A stretch of 17,846 nt of DNA from Setomelanomma holmii. Taxonomy: Eukaryota > Ascomycota > Dothideomycetes > Pleosporales > Phaeosphaeriaceae. Both the position numbers and the translations under genes were made by a program. The notes beneath the pieces are model-generated. The model was not told where the DNA came from. It saw nothing but the letters and a program-made list of their open reading frames with translations, and did no database searches. The stretch spans positions 1-17,846 of the forward strand of contig ML978403.1 in assembly GCA_010015745.1 (NCBI GenBank), given 5' to 3'. Below are positions 16,273-17,846 of this stretch, piece after piece (the stretch's first letter is position 1; each line of letters begins with the position of its first letter).

Positions 16273-17846
16273 GACAGCAGCAGGCTAGTAGGGTGGAGGC
16301 CTCAAGAAGTGCGCCGTCACCTGCGGCATATCAAACGCTTCCTTGAGCTTCTCAGCCTTGCCGTGCATATATCAGGTGGCCAGCCAGCTCGCGGGCCTGA
16401 GCTGCTCTCGACACGGTGGCGGAACGGAGTGTTGCAGGACCGCAACCTGTACGTGATGGATGGCCAGGTAGCGGTTGTCACCTGCTACAATAAGACGCAA
16501 TCTGAGTGGGACAAGCCTAAGGTAGTTGTACGCTTCCTGCCTGAGGTGATAGGCCAGCTTGTCGCCGCCTACCTGCTCTACGTACGGCCTCTACGAGCGA
16601 TGCTGCAGAGCGCGCTGGGCGAGCCTTTGTCTGCCTCAGTGACTGACTACCTCTGGGCAAACGAGCAAGGGCCGTGGGAGACAGAACAGTTAACGCGTAC
16701 GATGACGCTTGAGTCAGCCAAGTGGCTAGGGACGCGACTCACAGTGCAGGAGTACCGCCACACAGCTGTAGGCATTGGGCAAGAGGTAGTAGGAGAGCGC
16801 TTTGCTGTCGGCTACCGTAGAGAGATGGCTAGCGGCAGCAGTGCAGCAGATAAGGGCGAAGGAAGCAGCGACGAGGATGGAGAGGATGTGATTGAGCTGC
16901 AGAATGGGCGTAAGACAGTGATGGGCGCTATGGCGTATGCTGTCCGCGCAGACCTAGTGCAAGGCCTCAGCACACGCTCCATTGACGTCTTCCGTACACT
17001 CAGCAACAGCTGGCATGCCTTCCTTGGCTTTGCCCAGGGAGAGAGAAAGCCGGGGCTGGTGCTGAAGCGGAAGCAGCAGCAGAGCAGCAGAGCAGCAGCC
17101 AAGCAGCGCAGGATCACCACAATAGCGCCGAGGAGAACAGGCCTACGCCAAAGAGAGCGCGGGTTGTCAGAGAAGGCCAGGCAGCGCTAGCACCACCTAT
17201 GTACGAAGGCGAGGGGAGAGACCGAAGCAGCGTAGGCGAAGGGGAAGAAGAGAAGAAGAGAGGGCTACAGAACGCTGTACGGCAGGTGCTTCGTATCTCA
17301 CTAGGCGCTCCAGTTACGTACAAGTCCCGTGAGCAGAAGGCAGCACTCTACGCAGTAGTGCAAGGCCTTAGTCCGCTCATCGTCGTCCTGCCTACAGGCG
17401 GCGGTAAGACGCTGCTCCCCATAGCTGCTGCTGTACTAGACGATGCGGCTCAGCAGAATAGCGGTAGGCCTAGCGTTACGATCCTTGTGGTGCCGTTCTG
17501 TGCGCTTATTGAGGATATGCTTGCACGGTTGTGCAGTGCTGGCATCAAGGCAGTAGAATGGCAGGCAGGCGAAGAGGGCAACTATCAGAACCAGCGCACG
17601 CCAGCTTCTATTGTGCTCGTTAGCGCGGACTACGTAGGAATGCAGAGCGGCCAGTTCCTCTCGTACGCAGCTCTGCTGGCAAGGCAGGGAGTGCTCCGCC
17701 GCGTGGTTATCGACAAGTGCCATGTAGCGATCACAGCCGACTCATGGCGGAGAGCGCTGCGCAGGCTCAAGGACGTACGGCTGCTATCGTGCCAGCAGGT
17801 GCTACTGACGGCAACGCTGCCGCCCTCGCAGGAGAGTCAGCTCCGC

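Larger units (their letters stand above)
14383..17846 (+). pseudogene. OrsD zinc-finger / tyrosine-recombinase-like / RecQ helicase, decaying and cut by window end
   Basis: Numbering is from the ATG at 14383 and counts internal stops. Residues 13-31 (C..H then H..HH) and about 80-106 (C, Ser-rich insert, CGY, H...H) form the paired fingers of the OrsD domain (Pfam DUF3505). A nine-Gln tract follows at 168-176. Residues about 645-880 resemble a tyrosine recombinase: RGPELL with R670, K704 in a hairpin ending KVVVRFLP, QEYRH with R792, and R843 nine residues before Y852. Helicase motifs lie in another frame: PTGGGKT (17391-17411), a Walker B variant DKCH (17712-17723), and LLTATLPP near the end. 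TGA at 14494-14496 and TAG at 15550-15552 interrupt the frame, and a frame change falls in the AGC-rich tract at about 17060-17150. Related fungal proteins are abundant near telomeres, as far as I remember. Two stops, a frame change and loss of the DExH Glu point to a pseudogene. Confidence 0.8.

Noticed and set aside
1..17846. C-to-T origin of all in-frame stops as proof of repeat-induced point mutation
   Set aside because: TAA, TAG and TGA are always one C-to-T step from CAA, CAG and CGA, so the pattern is not diagnostic without intact copies; the helicase gene is also not AT-enriched.
1..17846. CRISPR arrays or bacterial operons
   Set aside because: No regularly spaced direct repeats of that kind; introns and gene families indicate a fungus.

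Overview
This window looks like nuclear DNA of a filamentous ascomycete (Pezizomycotina). The genes are split by short GT-AG introns of about 45-75 bp with CTAAC/CTGAC-like branch points close to the acceptor. There are pyrimidine-rich leaders, small mobile-element remnants, and fungal families: a putative amidoligase, an AIG2-like cyclotransferase, a Fig1-like membrane protein, a pogo/Fot-type transposase tail and an OrsD-domain RecQ helicase. The helicase family is typical of chromosome ends, so the right side is probably subtelomeric or accessory; this is inference.

Layout. 1-2000: no convincing intact gene; a degraded reading frame (190-469), an A-rich tract, a 196-bp inverted-repeat element (1461-1656) and a 15-bp tandem repeat (1701-1775). 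2009-3925 (-): a long disordered, probably nuclear protein gene interrupted by two stop codons. 3926-4856: gene-poor, with a diverged duplication. 4857-5845 (-): a multi-pass membrane protein gene with one in-frame stop and one frame break. 6904-7527 (+): a four-exon gene for a small coiled-coil protein with a basic C-terminal signal. 7969-8443 (-): a two-exon gene for a small protein that loosely resembles MADS-box DNA-binding proteins. 8530-9828: a cluster of mobile-element debris, namely a 441-bp MITE with 54-bp terminal inverted repeats, a 317-bp segment of unknown origin, and the C-terminal remnant of a pogo/Fot-type transposase.

9957-12433 holds a divergent pair: a putative amidoligase (-) and an AIG2/gamma-glutamyl cyclotransferase-fold protein (+). 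The first family is predicted to form amide bonds on carboxylates, and the second contains enzymes that release gamma-glutamyl groups from amines, so the pair may act on the same type of bond. 13254-14006 (+) encodes a Fig1-like membrane protein. 14383 to the window end (+) is a large decaying gene with an OrsD-type paired zinc-finger region, a tyrosine-recombinase-like middle domain and a RecQ helicase domain that is cut by the window edge.

Several genes carry an in-frame stop in an otherwise coherent frame. This fits gene decay in an accessory region. Repeat-induced point mutation is one possible cause, but every stop codon can arise by a C-to-T change, so the stops alone do not prove it.
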